Virus record (IMG/VR): IMGVR_UViG_3300025466_001800
Coordinates: 1 to 47,471 of that record
Reading direction: 5' to 3' (one strand)
Length of the DNA stretch: 47,471 nt
Source of the DNA: a virus
Both the position numbers and the translations under genes were made by a program. Position 1 is the first letter of the stretch, and each line of letters opens with the position of its first letter. The notes under the pieces are model-generated. The model was not told the DNA's origin and made no database searches. It saw only the letters and a list, made by a program, of their open reading frames with translations. Shown here in pieces: positions 1 through 8,203 of this stretch.

Positions 1-103
1 GTATTATATGATATATACCAAATGCAATATAACTAACTACTATAATTGAGCTAACAGCTATAAGCGCATATACAAAATTACGAAACGTAAAGATCCTATT
101 CAT
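1..103 (-). CDS. Partial membrane protein, N-terminus only (runs off window start)
   Basis: An open reading frame begins with ATG at 103 and stays open to base 1 (34 codons seen). The visible part, MNRIFTFRNF followed by a hydrophobic stretch through about residue 33, reads as an uncleaved signal anchor or first transmembrane helix. The gene diverges from the adenylate cyclase at 150, with only 46 bases between the two starts, so they may share a regulatory region. No family can be assigned from 34 residues. It could be a sensor, a transporter or an unrelated small membrane protein. Confidence 0.55.
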   Translation of the reverse strand, partial: MNRIFTFRNFVYALIAVSSIIVVSYIAFGIYHII

Positions 104-149
104 ACAAGTATTATCGGGTGTTCTATATAAAAATCAACTAAATAAGTTA

Positions 150-2207
150 ATGAAGCACACGTACAAAATACTGCTCACTGGGTTTGCTATCCTCGCTGGT
201 TTAGTTGTATTAAGAATAAAAGATCCGTTTTTTATTGAAACGGCCCGGTTAAAAGGAGTAGATTACTATCAAAGGCAACAAAGTAAAGTAAAAAGTAATA
301 ATATTGTTGTAGTAACCATAGACGAGGCGTCGTTAGACAGGTTTGGCCAGTTCCCCTGGTCCAGAGCAATATTAAGCGAAGGTTTGGAAAAAGCATTTAA
401 TAGTGGTGCGCAAGTTGTAGTTATGCCTATTCTATTTTCTGAAAAAGATAGATTAGGTGGTGATACTATATTTAATATGACTTTACAAAAATATCCAGTC
501 ATAACTGCACAATCAGCTTCCCAAAAAGGTAAGGGTCAACCAGTACCACGAGGCTTAGCTACAATAGGTGATGGGTTAGGAGATTGGTTGTTTACGTATC
601 CTGCTGCTATTGGTCCTACTAAAGAAATAGGGCAATCATCTGCTGGTGTTGGTATGTTACTGACTACACCTGAACTCGATGCTGTTACCAGACGTTTACC
701 TTTAGTGGTTAAAGTAAAGGGAGAGGTATACCCTACTATACCTTTAGAAGCATTGCGTATATTTGGTGGTGAAGAGTCTTATCAAGCTAAAGTAGATGAA
801 GCAGGAGTACAAGCTATTAGAGTTAAAGGTACCCCGCCTATTACTACTGATGCTAATGGTAGAGTGTGGATAAACTTTAAATACGACTTCGATACAGTAT
901 CTTATGCAGATGCTAATTGGTCTATCTGTAAAGATAAAATAGTGTTTATTGCATTAACTGCAGAAGGCCTAAATAATACTGTAGCTACACCTGTTGGTAT
1001 TTCACAAGGATACGAGATATCTGCTCAAACCTTGCAAATGTTAATAGATAATAGCAGATTACAAAGACCTTCAACCTTCGACTTATATGAGCTTACAGGT
1101 GGTATTATACTTGCTATTATTCTTATTGTTGCTGCTTGTTATTTGGGGTATATCCTAAACGGTTTACTAATCACAGCATTCTTATGTGTACCTTATTTTA
1201 TTGGATTACGCTTATTTGCTAATTACGGATATCTTACGGATTATACGTGGCCTACTTTAGCGGTATTGTTACCCTGGGTAGGTGCTATATTCTTTAGATT
1301 CGTAATGGAGTTTAAGTTAAAGCAGCAGATCAAGAAGCAATTCGGTACCTATCTATCACCAGCAATGGTTGAGAAGTTGCAAGAGAATCCAGACTTATTG
1401 AGGTTAGGTGGTGATAGTAGAGAGTTATCTATTATGTTTACTGACGTGAGAGGCTTTACTACTATATCAGAGCATTATGGTAAAGACGTACAAGGACTAA
1501 CAAAGATAATGAACCGGTATATGACTGCTATGACTAAGGCTATATTAGATAATAATGGTACGTTAGACAAGTATATAGGTGACGCACAAATGGCCTTTTG
1601 GAATGCACCATTAGATGATAAAGAGCATGCATTAAATGCATTGAAAACAGCAATGATAATGTTAAATAATTTAGATGAGTTTAATAAAGAAATTGCTCAA
1701 GAAGGTGTCCCAGCCTTTGGTATGGGTCTTGGAATCAACACAGATACTGTTGTTGTTGGTAATATGGGCAGTACTCAGCGTTTCGATTACACTTGCTTGG
1801 GCGATGGAGTTAATCTGGCCTCGAGGTTAGAAGGACAATCTAAACCTTATGGTGTAAAGATAGTAATAGGTCCTAAGACCTACGAATACGTTAAAGACAA
1901 ATACAAGTGCTTTGAATTAGATTGTATTGCTGTTAAAGGTAAAAAGGAAGGTGTAAAGATATATACTGTTGTACAGAATAACTTTATTACAATGGAGAAA
2001 CCTTATGTAGGGCAAATACATAACGGGTTCTTATCTGATTACAGAGTACAAAATTGGGATAATGCTATACAATTAGCTAAATCGCTAACAACTTATAATC
2101 CAGAATTAGCTCACTATTATGAAAATATGATAGAAAGAATTAATGAACTTAGAAACGCCAACTTACCAGCTGATTGGGATGGAGTGTTTAGAGCCACTTC
2201 GAAGTAA
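150..2207 (+). CDS. CHASE2-domain transmembrane class III adenylate cyclase
   Basis: Predicted to convert ATP to cyclic AMP at the inner membrane. The order is: a signal anchor (about residues 7-22), a CHASE2 extracellular sensor (about 30-305, with IVVVTIDEASLDRFGQFPW typical of the family), three transmembrane helices (about 314-336, 338-356, 366-384), a short coupling helix, and a cyclase domain (about 425-608). Catalytic features are all present: metal-binding Asp432 (FTDVRGF) and Asp478 (KYIGDAQ), adenine-selecting Lys474 and Asp546 (RFDYT), and the transition-state pair Asn555/Arg559 (GDGVNLASR). The family is widespread in bacteria but not a usual phage gene. The ATG is preceded by TAAATAAGTTA with no SD. 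The stop directly abuts the stop of the halogenase on the other strand. Family call is confident; nucleotide specificity is inferred from residues. Confidence 0.95.
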   Translation: MKHTYKILLTGFAILAGLVVLRIKDPFFIETARLKGVDYYQRQQSKVKSNNIVVVTIDEASLDRFGQFPWSRAILSEGLEKAFNSGAQVVVMPILFSEKDRLGGDTIFNMTLQKYPVITAQSASQKGKGQPVPRGLATIGDGLGDWLFTYPAAIGPTKEIGQSSAGVGMLLTTPELDAVTRRLPLVVKVKGEVYPTIPLEALRIFGGEESYQAKVDEAGVQAIRVKGTPPITTDANGRVWINFKYDFDTVSYADANWSICKDKIVFIALTAEGLNNTVATPVGISQGYEISAQTLQMLIDNSRLQRPSTFDLYELTGGIILAIILIVAACYLGYILNGLLITAFLCVPYFIGLRLFANYGYLTDYTWPTLAVLLPWVGAIFFRFVMEFKLKQQIKKQFGTYLSPAMVEKLQENPDLLRLGGDSRELSIMFTDVRGFTTISEHYGKDVQGLTKIMNRYMTAMTKAILDNNGTLDKYIGDAQMAFWNAPLDDKEHALNALKTAMIMLNNLDEFNKEIAQEGVPAFGMGLGINTDTVVVGNMGSTQRFDYTCLGDGVNLASRLEGQSKPYGVKIVIGPKTYEYVKDKYKCFELDCIAVKGKKEGVKIYTVVQNNFITMEKPYVGQIHNGFLSDYRVQNWDNAIQLAKSLTTYNPELAHYYENMIERINELRNANLPADWDGVFRATSK

Positions 2208-3719
2208 TTAAACGTTACCGAACACCCAGTCCTTAGTAAGTCCTTTATTAAAAATACTATTAGGTATTAAAGGACCTCTTACTGGATCGTTAATTAACAT
2301 TTCCCATGTAGGTATAGGCATTGATGCTACCTTTTCTACAGAACTTGGGTATAGCTTTTTATTGAGTAATTTCTGACCTTCAAATATCATTATCCATTGC
2401 TCCACACCAAAAGGTGGTACTTTCATCTCATTAACTAAAGGATCTAACTCTAAAGGTATCTTTTTATGTCTATTAATTAATTCAGTAATACTGTCAAGTA
2501 TTACATTATTCTTCTTAAAGTCTTTCCAGAATGTAGTGTCTTTTCTCTTTGTAAGGTAGTGTATTTGTATTGCTGGTAAAAAGCGGTTCACTACATCTAT
2601 ATAAAAGTTGTTCAATTCATCTTTGGGCTTCTGATCGTTTATATTAATGAAGATATTTTTAAACGTACTTCTTATACCTACATCCAGTAGCATAAGAGCT
2701 GCCCACAAAGAAGTAGCTTCTAATGGTTCTGCAAACCCAGTCGATAAACCTACAGCAATACAATTCTTTACACATACTTTATCGTATTGACCAGCTTCAA
2801 ATGTAAAGGCACGTGATACATTAATATCATGACCTAATAACTGCTCTACTTCTTCTTTAGCTTTATCAGCTGTTATATGATCTGAATCAAACACATAACC
2901 ACTGCCATAGCGTGATTGTAAAGGTATCTTCCACATCCACCCGTACTTCATAGCTATTGCAGCTGTTGAGTTATTGTAATTATTAGGATCTATTTTATGC
3001 TGGAAAGCAATAGCTTTTTTAGCGGGTAGGTGTTTAGCATAACTTAACCACTTTGTCTTATAGTAATCCCCTATAATCATTCTTTTAAACCCAGTACAAT
3101 CAAATAAGAAACTGGTCTCTACTTGTTGCCCACCTTCAAGTAATATCTTGTTAATATTACCGTTACCATCAGTCTTAAACGAGTTCACTTTACCTTCTAT
3201 TCGCATTACCCCACGGCTAATAGCTACTTCTTTTAAATAATTTGCTAATAATTCTGCATCGAAATGAAATGCATAAGGCATTATCATATCATATTTTTTA
3301 GTTTGAGTGTTAAAAGCAAATGGAGAGTTTTTAAGATTCTTATAAAAAAAGCATCCTTTCTTTATAGGTTGATTACTGTTAACACTCTCAAGCATTCTCT
3401 TGAGTAAATCTAATCTATTAGGATGAGAAAATGAATTTAAATAATCATCATTATCTCCATTCCAATTAATAAATTGTGTACCATATTTAAACGTAGCATT
3501 TGTTCTTTTATAGAACTCATGAAAATCTAAACCTAATACCTTAAACATATGAGAAGGAAAAAATGGAACTGTACCTTCTCCTGCACCAACAATACCTACG
3601 TCGTCACTCTCTATAACTACTATTTTATGGTCTGGTGGACCAATCTGTAGCATAGTTAACGCCGTTAACCATCCAGCGGTACCACCACCAATAACAGTTA
3701 TGTTTTTCTTTACGTCCAT
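2208..3719 (-). CDS. Flavin-dependent tryptophan halogenase family protein
   Basis: A FADH2-dependent halogenase-like enzyme that would chlorinate or brominate an indole or other aromatic substrate. Residues 8-17 hold the FAD-binding GGGTAGW motif, Lys78 (TFKYG) matches the catalytic lysine of PrnA-type enzymes, WMWKIP at 261-266 is the diagnostic WxWxIP motif that keeps the enzyme from acting as a monooxygenase, and Glu334 lies in EPLEATS, the region of the PrnA catalytic glutamate. In PrnA the following chloride-contacting positions are Ser and Gly; here they are Ala335 and Ser337, so substrate or halide handling may differ. The 503-aa length is normal. Related genes are known in T4-like cyanophages. 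It starts with ATG and has no SD. Native substrate unknown. Confidence 0.93.
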   Translation of the reverse strand: MDVKKNITVIGGGTAGWLTALTMLQIGPPDHKIVVIESDDVGIVGAGEGTVPFFPSHMFKVLGLDFHEFYKRTNATFKYGTQFINWNGDNDDYLNSFSHPNRLDLLKRMLESVNSNQPIKKGCFFYKNLKNSPFAFNTQTKKYDMIMPYAFHFDAELLANYLKEVAISRGVMRIEGKVNSFKTDGNGNINKILLEGGQQVETSFLFDCTGFKRMIIGDYYKTKWLSYAKHLPAKKAIAFQHKIDPNNYNNSTAAIAMKYGWMWKIPLQSRYGSGYVFDSDHITADKAKEEVEQLLGHDINVSRAFTFEAGQYDKVCVKNCIAVGLSTGFAEPLEATSLWAALMLLDVGIRSTFKNIFININDQKPKDELNNFYIDVVNRFLPAIQIHYLTKRKDTTFWKDFKKNNVILDSITELINRHKKIPLELDPLVNEMKVPPFGVEQWIMIFEGQKLLNKKLYPSSVEKVASMPIPTWEMLINDPVRGPLIPNSIFNKGLTKDWVFGNV

Positions 3720-3754
3720 TTAAATAATTAAACAGACGTATTTGTTAATCAACC

Positions 3755-4189
3755 TTACGTTTTTTGATCGTAAAACTGCTTTGTATCAGCACAACCATGT
3801 ACAAAGTAACCTTGATGATAAAATATAGACTTGAAACTATATCCAGAGGCAGTAGCTGATGTAATTGCACTATCAATATCTGCTTTATTAGCGTCAGTGT
3901 TACCAAGATACGCCCACCCTAAAGTTTGACACTCAGTACCATTTACTGGTATACCTACAAAGCTATTAACTTCATTTGTTAAGAATGTAGTGTCATCTGC
4001 AGTAGGGGTTGTTGACCCAGTAATACCAGTTATATTAATAACAATACCGGATGATATTACATCTCGAGTAAACGTTACATTAAAATAGCTTTCAGGAGTG
4101 CTTGCATCTGAGCGCAATGAGTTGTAGTGATAAAGATTACCACCATCTGCGTAATAAGGTTCTAAGAGGTTGTGTGAATGTGCGTCCAT
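3755..4189 (-). CDS. Hypothetical protein (144 aa)
   Basis: Not recognised. A soluble-looking, Ser/Thr-rich protein with N-terminal MDAHSHNLLEPYYADGG and a Tyr/His-rich C-terminal third (SIFYHQGYFVHG). No signal peptide or membrane segment. It lies 5 bases downstream of the next gene's stop in a tight leftward series (4593, 4189), so it is probably cotranscribed. Its composition resembles small virion or fiber-accessory proteins, but that is only an impression. Confidence 0.7.
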   Translation of the reverse strand: MDAHSHNLLEPYYADGGNLYHYNSLRSDASTPESYFNVTFTRDVISSGIVINITGITGSTTPTADDTTFLTNEVNSFVGIPVNGTECQTLGWAYLGNTDANKADIDSAITSATASGYSFKSIFYHQGYFVHGCADTKQFYDQKT

Positions 4190-4194
4190 TTAAA

Positions 4195-4593
4195 TTATTC
4201 AGTCCACTTTGATAGAGGGCATTTAGCAGCAATCATTTTAGCTTTTGCTTTCATAAAACAACCGCATTTAGAACATCTCCATTGATTTTTATCAAGAGCG
4301 TCACAGTTGGTGCAAGTCTCTATTCTTTTATTATATACATCATCTGAAGCCATTACCTGCTGATGAATGACTGCATTACCGATTGCTGCACCAGCGGTAT
4401 ATGCTAAATTACCAGCCATCTTTAACACTGAAGGCATAGCTGGTTGTCCGTTTGATTCAGGTACATATACTGATGGCTTTGGCCATACCTTTTCTACCGG
4501 GACTGGAGCTGTTGCAGGTGAAGCTAAAATTGGTGCTGGTGGAGCAGCTGGAGGCGGAATTGGCTGTGGAATTGGTGTGCTTGTGTTGTCCAT
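4195..4593 (-). CDS. Zinc-ribbon protein with proline/alanine-rich N-terminus (132 aa)
   Basis: Residues 1-50 are almost entirely Pro, Ala and Thr, a flexible extended segment. The C-terminal 45 residues carry a CxxC...CxxC arrangement (CTNCDAL, then CSKCGCF) and a final AAKCPLSKW, typical of the short zinc-ribbon proteins found beside structural genes in many large tailed phages. It probably binds one zinc ion; role unknown. A glycine/alanine helix in the middle (about 60-80) could be weakly membrane-active. It has an unusual AAAGAG nine bases before the ATG, one of the few SD-like sequences in the window. Confidence 0.75.
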   Translation of the reverse strand: MDNTSTPIPQPIPPPAAPPAPILASPATAPVPVEKVWPKPSVYVPESNGQPAMPSVLKMAGNLAYTAGAAIGNAVIHQQVMASDDVYNKRIETCTNCDALDKNQWRCSKCGCFMKAKAKMIAAKCPLSKWTE

Positions 4594-4642
4594 AGATTAA
4601 CTCTTTTTAAAAATTTACTCCACGAACTATAAACTACAACTG

Positions 4643-4972
4643 TTAAGAAGTAGGGTACGCTAAACCATGTGCACTTAAAGCACTTACTGCGTTACTAACA
4701 ACATAAGTTGCATAAGGAACAACTGGTACATTAAATACCATACCAGCTATTGGTGCACCACCAGCAGAGGCATACCCTACCGTAGTAGTGAGCTTCGGTA
4801 CATCATAATCTGTACTTGCTATAACTTGGCCATAATAAGCACCAGACAAGCCACCGGTTACGGATATTGTCATAGGTGTGCGGTCACCGCAGTTACGGTA
4901 AGATACCGTTAAGACACCGTTACCAGCGCCTGCTGTACCACCATAGTATAAATCATATCTTGAGCATGCCAT
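4643..4972 (-). CDS. Hypothetical protein, predicted beta-rich (109 aa)
   Basis: No family recognised. The sequence is rich in Gly, Ala, Val and Tyr with alternating polar and non-polar residues (LTVSYRNCGDRTPMTISVTGG), which suggests a small beta-sandwich such as a head-decoration or fiber-tip domain. It has no signal peptide. TAAATA lies six bases before the ATG. The neighbours on both sides are equally small unknown leftward genes. Confidence 0.7.
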   Translation of the reverse strand: MACSRYDLYYGGTAGAGNGVLTVSYRNCGDRTPMTISVTGGLSGAYYGQVIASTDYDVPKLTTTVGYASAGGAPIAGMVFNVPVVPYATYVVSNAVSALSAHGLAYPTS

Positions 4973-5002
4973 ATAGATTATTTACTAATCCTGTATGGGA
5001 TT

Positions 5003-5326
5003 TTACTTACGTTTAACAGGTTTAGTGGCTTTAGTGTTATCAATCTTAATAGGTTGTACACCAGTACCAACAATTTTGTAAACTACTGATGCTCTTGCAT
5101 CTTGAGAAGATAGCTCAGCTAACGGATAATAACGACGTACTGTAGTAGCTATGTTATCAAGTACCTGTTGATTACGGCCCCACACTTCAAACCCTTGATT
5201 GGGCTTGTTTTTTACTAATTCATCATAACGTATCCAAAGGTAAAACGTTCTTTCGTCAATCTCTTTAAAAGCTACTTTACATTTATGTTCTTGCAGAATC
5301 TTTATTAAATCCGGGTTAGGTGCCAT
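5003..5326 (-). CDS. Hypothetical protein (107 aa)
   Basis: Not recognised. It is basic at its C-terminus (ATKPVKRK), with a mixed alpha/beta pattern and no membrane segment. It starts with ATG 17 bases after a TTAGTAAATC block. It sits between the HAD phosphatase and a beta-rich small protein, with about 30 bases to each neighbour, consistent with one leftward transcript. Confidence 0.7.
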   Translation of the reverse strand: MAPNPDLIKILQEHKCKVAFKEIDERTFYLWIRYDELVKNKPNQGFEVWGRNQQVLDNIATTVRRYYPLAELSSQDARASVVYKIVGTGVQPIKIDNTKATKPVKRK

Positions 5327-5355
5327 ATTAATGATTTACTAAGCGTAGTTAGTTT

Positions 5356-5892
5356 TCAACTACTAACTATATCATCAATCATATCTTTTATGTAGCTTTG
5401 AGTAAAGCCTCCATCTTTATTGCCCCAAAAAGCTGGCACATTAATATACTTAACAGTACCGTACTTTTTAATAAAAGCAATTTTTTCAAAGTTGTCACGG
5501 GGTGTTAAATCATCGATAAGAACATTTCTACCGGTAGTTATCTTTACATCAGGTGTTTTATACTTCCAATCCTTTACATACGCCTTATCAAAGATCCTAT
5601 CTTCTGTAAACCCGAAGTTAAAGGCACTGTTCATAGCTTGAGCATAGTCTTTATGTGCTCTTGTAAGCATGTAAACGTGGCTTACCTCTCTTAAGAGAAA
5701 TAAAAGATAGTTTGCACCTGGTCTTAATACAGTAACGTAGTGTTCTTTTTTACTTAATGATACTGTTACAGGCTTGTCACAGAACTCAAGATCGCCTTGT
5801 TCTTCCATATCACCTGCAATGGTTTTGAACCCGAGGGTATGTACCAAAGTTTCATCCAAATCAATAAATGTATTAATTATTTCTCTGCTCAT
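5356..5892 (-). CDS. HAD-superfamily phosphatase, FCP1/NLI-interacting-factor-like
   Basis: A compact 178-aa aspartyl phosphatase. Motif I is DLDETLVHT at 11-19, with Asp11 as nucleophile and Asp13 as acid/base. Motif II is the threonine in YMLTRAH (Thr77), and the acidic motif is LIDDLTPRDNF around 125-134. The DxDETLVHT form is the signature of FCP1/SCP-type phosphatases, which in eukaryotes dephosphorylate the RNA polymerase II tail. Phage and bacterial relatives have uncharacterised phosphoprotein or nucleotide substrates. It is the last gene in this leftward series before a rightward homing endonuclease, and an exact TATAAATA stands five bases before its ATG. Confidence 0.85.
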   Translation of the reverse strand: MSREIINTFIDLDETLVHTLGFKTIAGDMEEQGDLEFCDKPVTVSLSKKEHYVTVLRPGANYLLFLLREVSHVYMLTRAHKDYAQAMNSAFNFGFTEDRIFDKAYVKDWKYKTPDVKITTGRNVLIDDLTPRDNFEKIAFIKKYGTVKYINVPAFWGNKDGGFTQSYIKDMIDDIVSS

Positions 5893-5897
5893 TTATT

Positions 5898-5905
5898 TAT
5901 TTATA
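5898..5905 (-). promoter_or_regulatory. TATAAATA box, T4-late-promoter-like
   Basis: An exact TATAAATA on the minus strand followed by AATAA and then the ATG of the HAD gene. It matches the T4 late promoter core. If used at the T4 spacing, the message would begin almost at the start codon, so it may instead be an AT-rich translation-initiation context. Confidence 0.35.
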
Positions 5906-5952
5906 TTATAGTGTTTTATAAAAAAAGCAATGCTGCTATAATAAATATATTT

Positions 5953-6705
5953 ATGGACCTTGACACTAATATTAAACTATTACCTGTAAATGAATGTAGC
6001 AATGCAAAAATGATAATTTATATGCTTTATAATAAGGTTACTAAAAAAGCATATATAGGTAAAACAAAGCACGGATGGGTAATAAGACGTAAAACTTATG
6101 AATATGATATAAAAAACCCTAAAAAACAAAGCTTAATATTAAGATCTTTGCGTAAGCACGGATGGAACAACTTTTTAATTGCGGTGTTAGAAGAAAATGT
6201 ATCTGATCTTAAATTACTGAGTGAAACAGAGAAACAGTATATTAAAAAATATAATACGAATGTTAACGGATACAATATGACGACAGGTGGAGACGGGGGC
6301 TGTAGTGTCACTGCGGCTATAAATAATAGTAAACGTATGAAACAGCAAGTAAAGAATGGAACGTTTATATTGCAAACCCCTGCAATTAAAATAAAGGCTA
6401 ATAAAGCCGCGAGTAAAGCTAATAAGGCTTTATACGCGTCAGGTAAATCTAATTTATTGTGGCCTGAAGTGAAAGCTAAAAGACTCCAATCTTATTTGTT
6501 AAATAATTCTCATCCGCTTGCTATTACTATTAAAAAAATAGATAATACAACTATTAAAAAGCAGTATAAATGTAAAAACGATGCAATCAGAGATGGTATG
6601 ACTCAGATTATACTTGATAAACTTAAAGTGTTAAACTCTTATACGGTACAAAGAAAATCTAAAAATTATAATAAAGGTGATATTATAACTATTAAATATC
6701 TCTAA
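5953..6705 (+). CDS. GIY-YIG homing endonuclease
   Basis: A free-standing mobile endonuclease. The nuclease domain spans about residues 20-105: IYMLYN (GIY-like strand), AYIGKT (YIG strand), the catalytic arginine in the following helix (VIRRKTY), and the glutamate region ETEKQYI, ending in NGYNMTTGGDGG. The lysine- and asparagine-rich C-terminal half probably binds DNA. An upstream in-frame methionine at 5797 exists, but that extension overlaps the HAD gene and does not resemble the family. The ATG at 5953 (250 aa) places the nuclease domain near the N-terminus as usual. It is the only rightward gene between 2.2 and 9.3 kb, which fits a recent insertion. It overlaps the next leftward gene by four bases at their stops. 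Confidence 0.88.
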   Translation: MDLDTNIKLLPVNECSNAKMIIYMLYNKVTKKAYIGKTKHGWVIRRKTYEYDIKNPKKQSLILRSLRKHGWNNFLIAVLEENVSDLKLLSETEKQYIKKYNTNVNGYNMTTGGDGGCSVTAAINNSKRMKQQVKNGTFILQTPAIKIKANKAASKANKALYASGKSNLLWPEVKAKRLQSYLLNNSHPLAITIKKIDNTTIKKQYKCKNDAIRDGMTQIILDKLKVLNSYTVQRKSKNYNKGDIITIKYL

Positions 6706-7247
6706 ACTTTAAGCGAGCATTGACAGATATCGTAGTATTTGCAACCGTGACACTCGTCATCTAAATATATGTTAGGGCAAAGACAAGCTTCCTTAGTTGT
6801 TTCCGCTAAATCTGTTACAGCAGGATCGCTTCTAAAATAATCTGGTTTACCAGTCCAAGGATAGACTCTTACTTTTTCTATTTCTCCGTCACTATTGATA
6901 GTAGTGGTGGTAGATTCTGCATGAGAAGCTAACCTTTTACGCCTTTCTTTCTTAGGTGCGTTTGGATGTGGTTTTAACTTAACGTTAATTTTTGGTAGCT
7001 TGTTATTCTTACATTTAGAAGCCATATCTCTAATCTGCTCTGCAGTATAACCAGCTGCCAAGTACTTCTTAGTCTCTCTGGTAATGTACTCTTTTACAAA
7101 GCGTTCCTGACTACCACCATAATTGTCCTGAACGTTTTTAATAAAGTAATCTACGGGTGCAAATGTCTTAGCACCTGAGATTGCATCTACAGGGTAAACG
7201 TATTTACCGCATTTGGATACGGTAACAAGTTTGGTATCAATATTCAT
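6702..7247 (-). CDS. Hypothetical protein with C-terminal cysteine cluster (181 aa)
   Basis: Not recognised. The N-terminal two thirds is basic, including PKKERRKRL, which suggests nucleic-acid contact. The last 30 residues hold six cysteines (CLCPN, CHGCKYYDICQC), a likely metal site or small zinc-binding fold. It contains YPWTGKPDYFRS, which looks like an ordered conserved core. The TAG stop overlaps the stop of the convergent endonuclease. TATAGGT directly precedes the ATG. Confidence 0.75.
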   Translation of the reverse strand: MNIDTKLVTVSKCGKYVYPVDAISGAKTFAPVDYFIKNVQDNYGGSQERFVKEYITRETKKYLAAGYTAEQIRDMASKCKNNKLPKINVKLKPHPNAPKKERRKRLASHAESTTTTINSDGEIEKVRVYPWTGKPDYFRSDPAVTDLAETTKEACLCPNIYLDDECHGCKYYDICQCSLKV

Positions 7248-7283
7248 ACCTATAGTATGGTTACTTTATAATATAAAGCAAGC

Positions 7284-7571
7284 TTATTCTGAAGGTCTTG
7301 AAAGTCTACGTTCTTGATGTGTATCAATGTTTTGTGCAAAGTAATGAGCAGTAACTACAACAGGCTTGTTTGCATATTGCTTGTTGTGTGCATCTCTTTG
7401 CTTATCAGTAGCTTTAGGACTAAGCTTAGGGAAGCCTTTTTTAATCTTACCACTAATACCATGGTGGTCTTTAATAGCAGTTACAATTCTCTTTACCTTT
7501 TTACGGTAATTGGGGGAATTGTACATTTTCAGTACTTCAGGATGAATAGATGGTTTGTCTTTTGTAGCCAT
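7284..7571 (-). CDS. Hypothetical basic protein (95 aa)
   Basis: Not recognised. It is strongly basic throughout (Lys/Arg/His-rich: NYRKKVKRIVTAIKDHH, then GKIKKGFPKLSPKATDKQR) and lacks cysteines and membrane segments. The charge suggests DNA or RNA binding. It begins only three bases after the stop of the upstream 125-aa gene and is probably cotranslated with it. Confidence 0.7.
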   Translation of the reverse strand: MATKDKPSIHPEVLKMYNSPNYRKKVKRIVTAIKDHHGISGKIKKGFPKLSPKATDKQRDAHNKQYANKPVVVTAHYFAQNIDTHQERRLSRPSE

Positions 7572-7574
7572 AAA

Positions 7575-7952
7575 TTAGTTTTCGTTTATTTTGTGAGATA
7601 AATAGTAACCAAGTATATTAACGTTCTTTTTGTCGTAAGGCAATAGTGCTCCGTAAATTTGTCCGTGCTCATCAATCCAATCACGGTCAAATCCTTCTTT
7701 TTCTAAACGCTCTGCTTCTCCTACCTTAAATATAGCTGCTCGGGCAGACCCCTTTTTAAAGTCTGGCCACACTACCACAATACCAATATCAGAAGCTATA
7801 ATAGCGGAACATGCTTCTTCAGTTTCACCTATATTAGCTGCAGGTGCAAACTCTAAGTCAACTTCAATGTCAAATCTGGACTGCTTAACTACGTTAATTA
7901 TATCATTAGCGTAGTCCTTAACAGCCTGATCTACCTTTGTGTTGTGTTTCAT
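7575..7952 (-). CDS. Hypothetical alpha/beta protein (125 aa)
   Basis: Not recognised. The predicted pattern is an N-terminal helix (DQAVKDYANDIINVVKQS) followed by alternating strands and helices (GIVVVWPDFKKGSARAAIF). The acidic, soluble composition suggests a cytoplasmic protein. It is the first of three tightly packed leftward small genes. TAAACA lies just upstream of the ATG. Confidence 0.7.
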   Translation of the reverse strand: MKHNTKVDQAVKDYANDIINVVKQSRFDIEVDLEFAPAANIGETEEACSAIIASDIGIVVVWPDFKKGSARAAIFKVGEAERLEKEGFDRDWIDEHGQIYGALLPYDKKNVNILGYYLSHKINEN

Positions 7953-7990
7953 ATTGTTTATTGTAACTCATATGAAACAAAAATCAAGTA

Positions 7991-8203
7991 TTAAGCGTAG
8001 TTATTAGTTGTATCTACAGCTGTAAGTTCAACGCTATGTGCTACATCACCTTCTGGTGTTATAACTTTAATAACATCTACCCCTGTATGATTACGCTTAT
8101 CATTGCAAAAATGCAAAGCACTCTCAATTGAATAAAATATGTGATCGGTGGTATTTAAAACACCATCTTTCCAGGTGTGCTTTCTTACTTTATGGGTTTT
8201 CAT
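7991..8203 (-). CDS. Hypothetical small protein (70 aa)
   Basis: Not recognised. The reading frame can be extended to a TTG at 8212, but the ATG at 8203 (MKTHKVRKHTW) is preferred because it is a standard start preceded by TAAATA. It overlaps the end of the upstream glycosyltransferase gene by 14 bases. The sequence reads as a small beta-alpha-beta domain with one cysteine and no membrane segment. Confidence 0.65.
   Translation of the reverse strand: MKTHKVRKHTWKDGVLNTTDHIFYSIESALHFCNDKRNHTGVDVIKVITPEGDVAHSVELTAVDTTNNYA

Noticed and set aside
269-502. Minus-strand open frame within the cyclase
   Set aside because: Antisense shadow of the CHASE2 coding region.
5797-5952. N-terminal extension of the GIY-YIG frame
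   Set aside because: It overlaps the HAD gene, has no family similarity, and the ATG at 5953 fits better.
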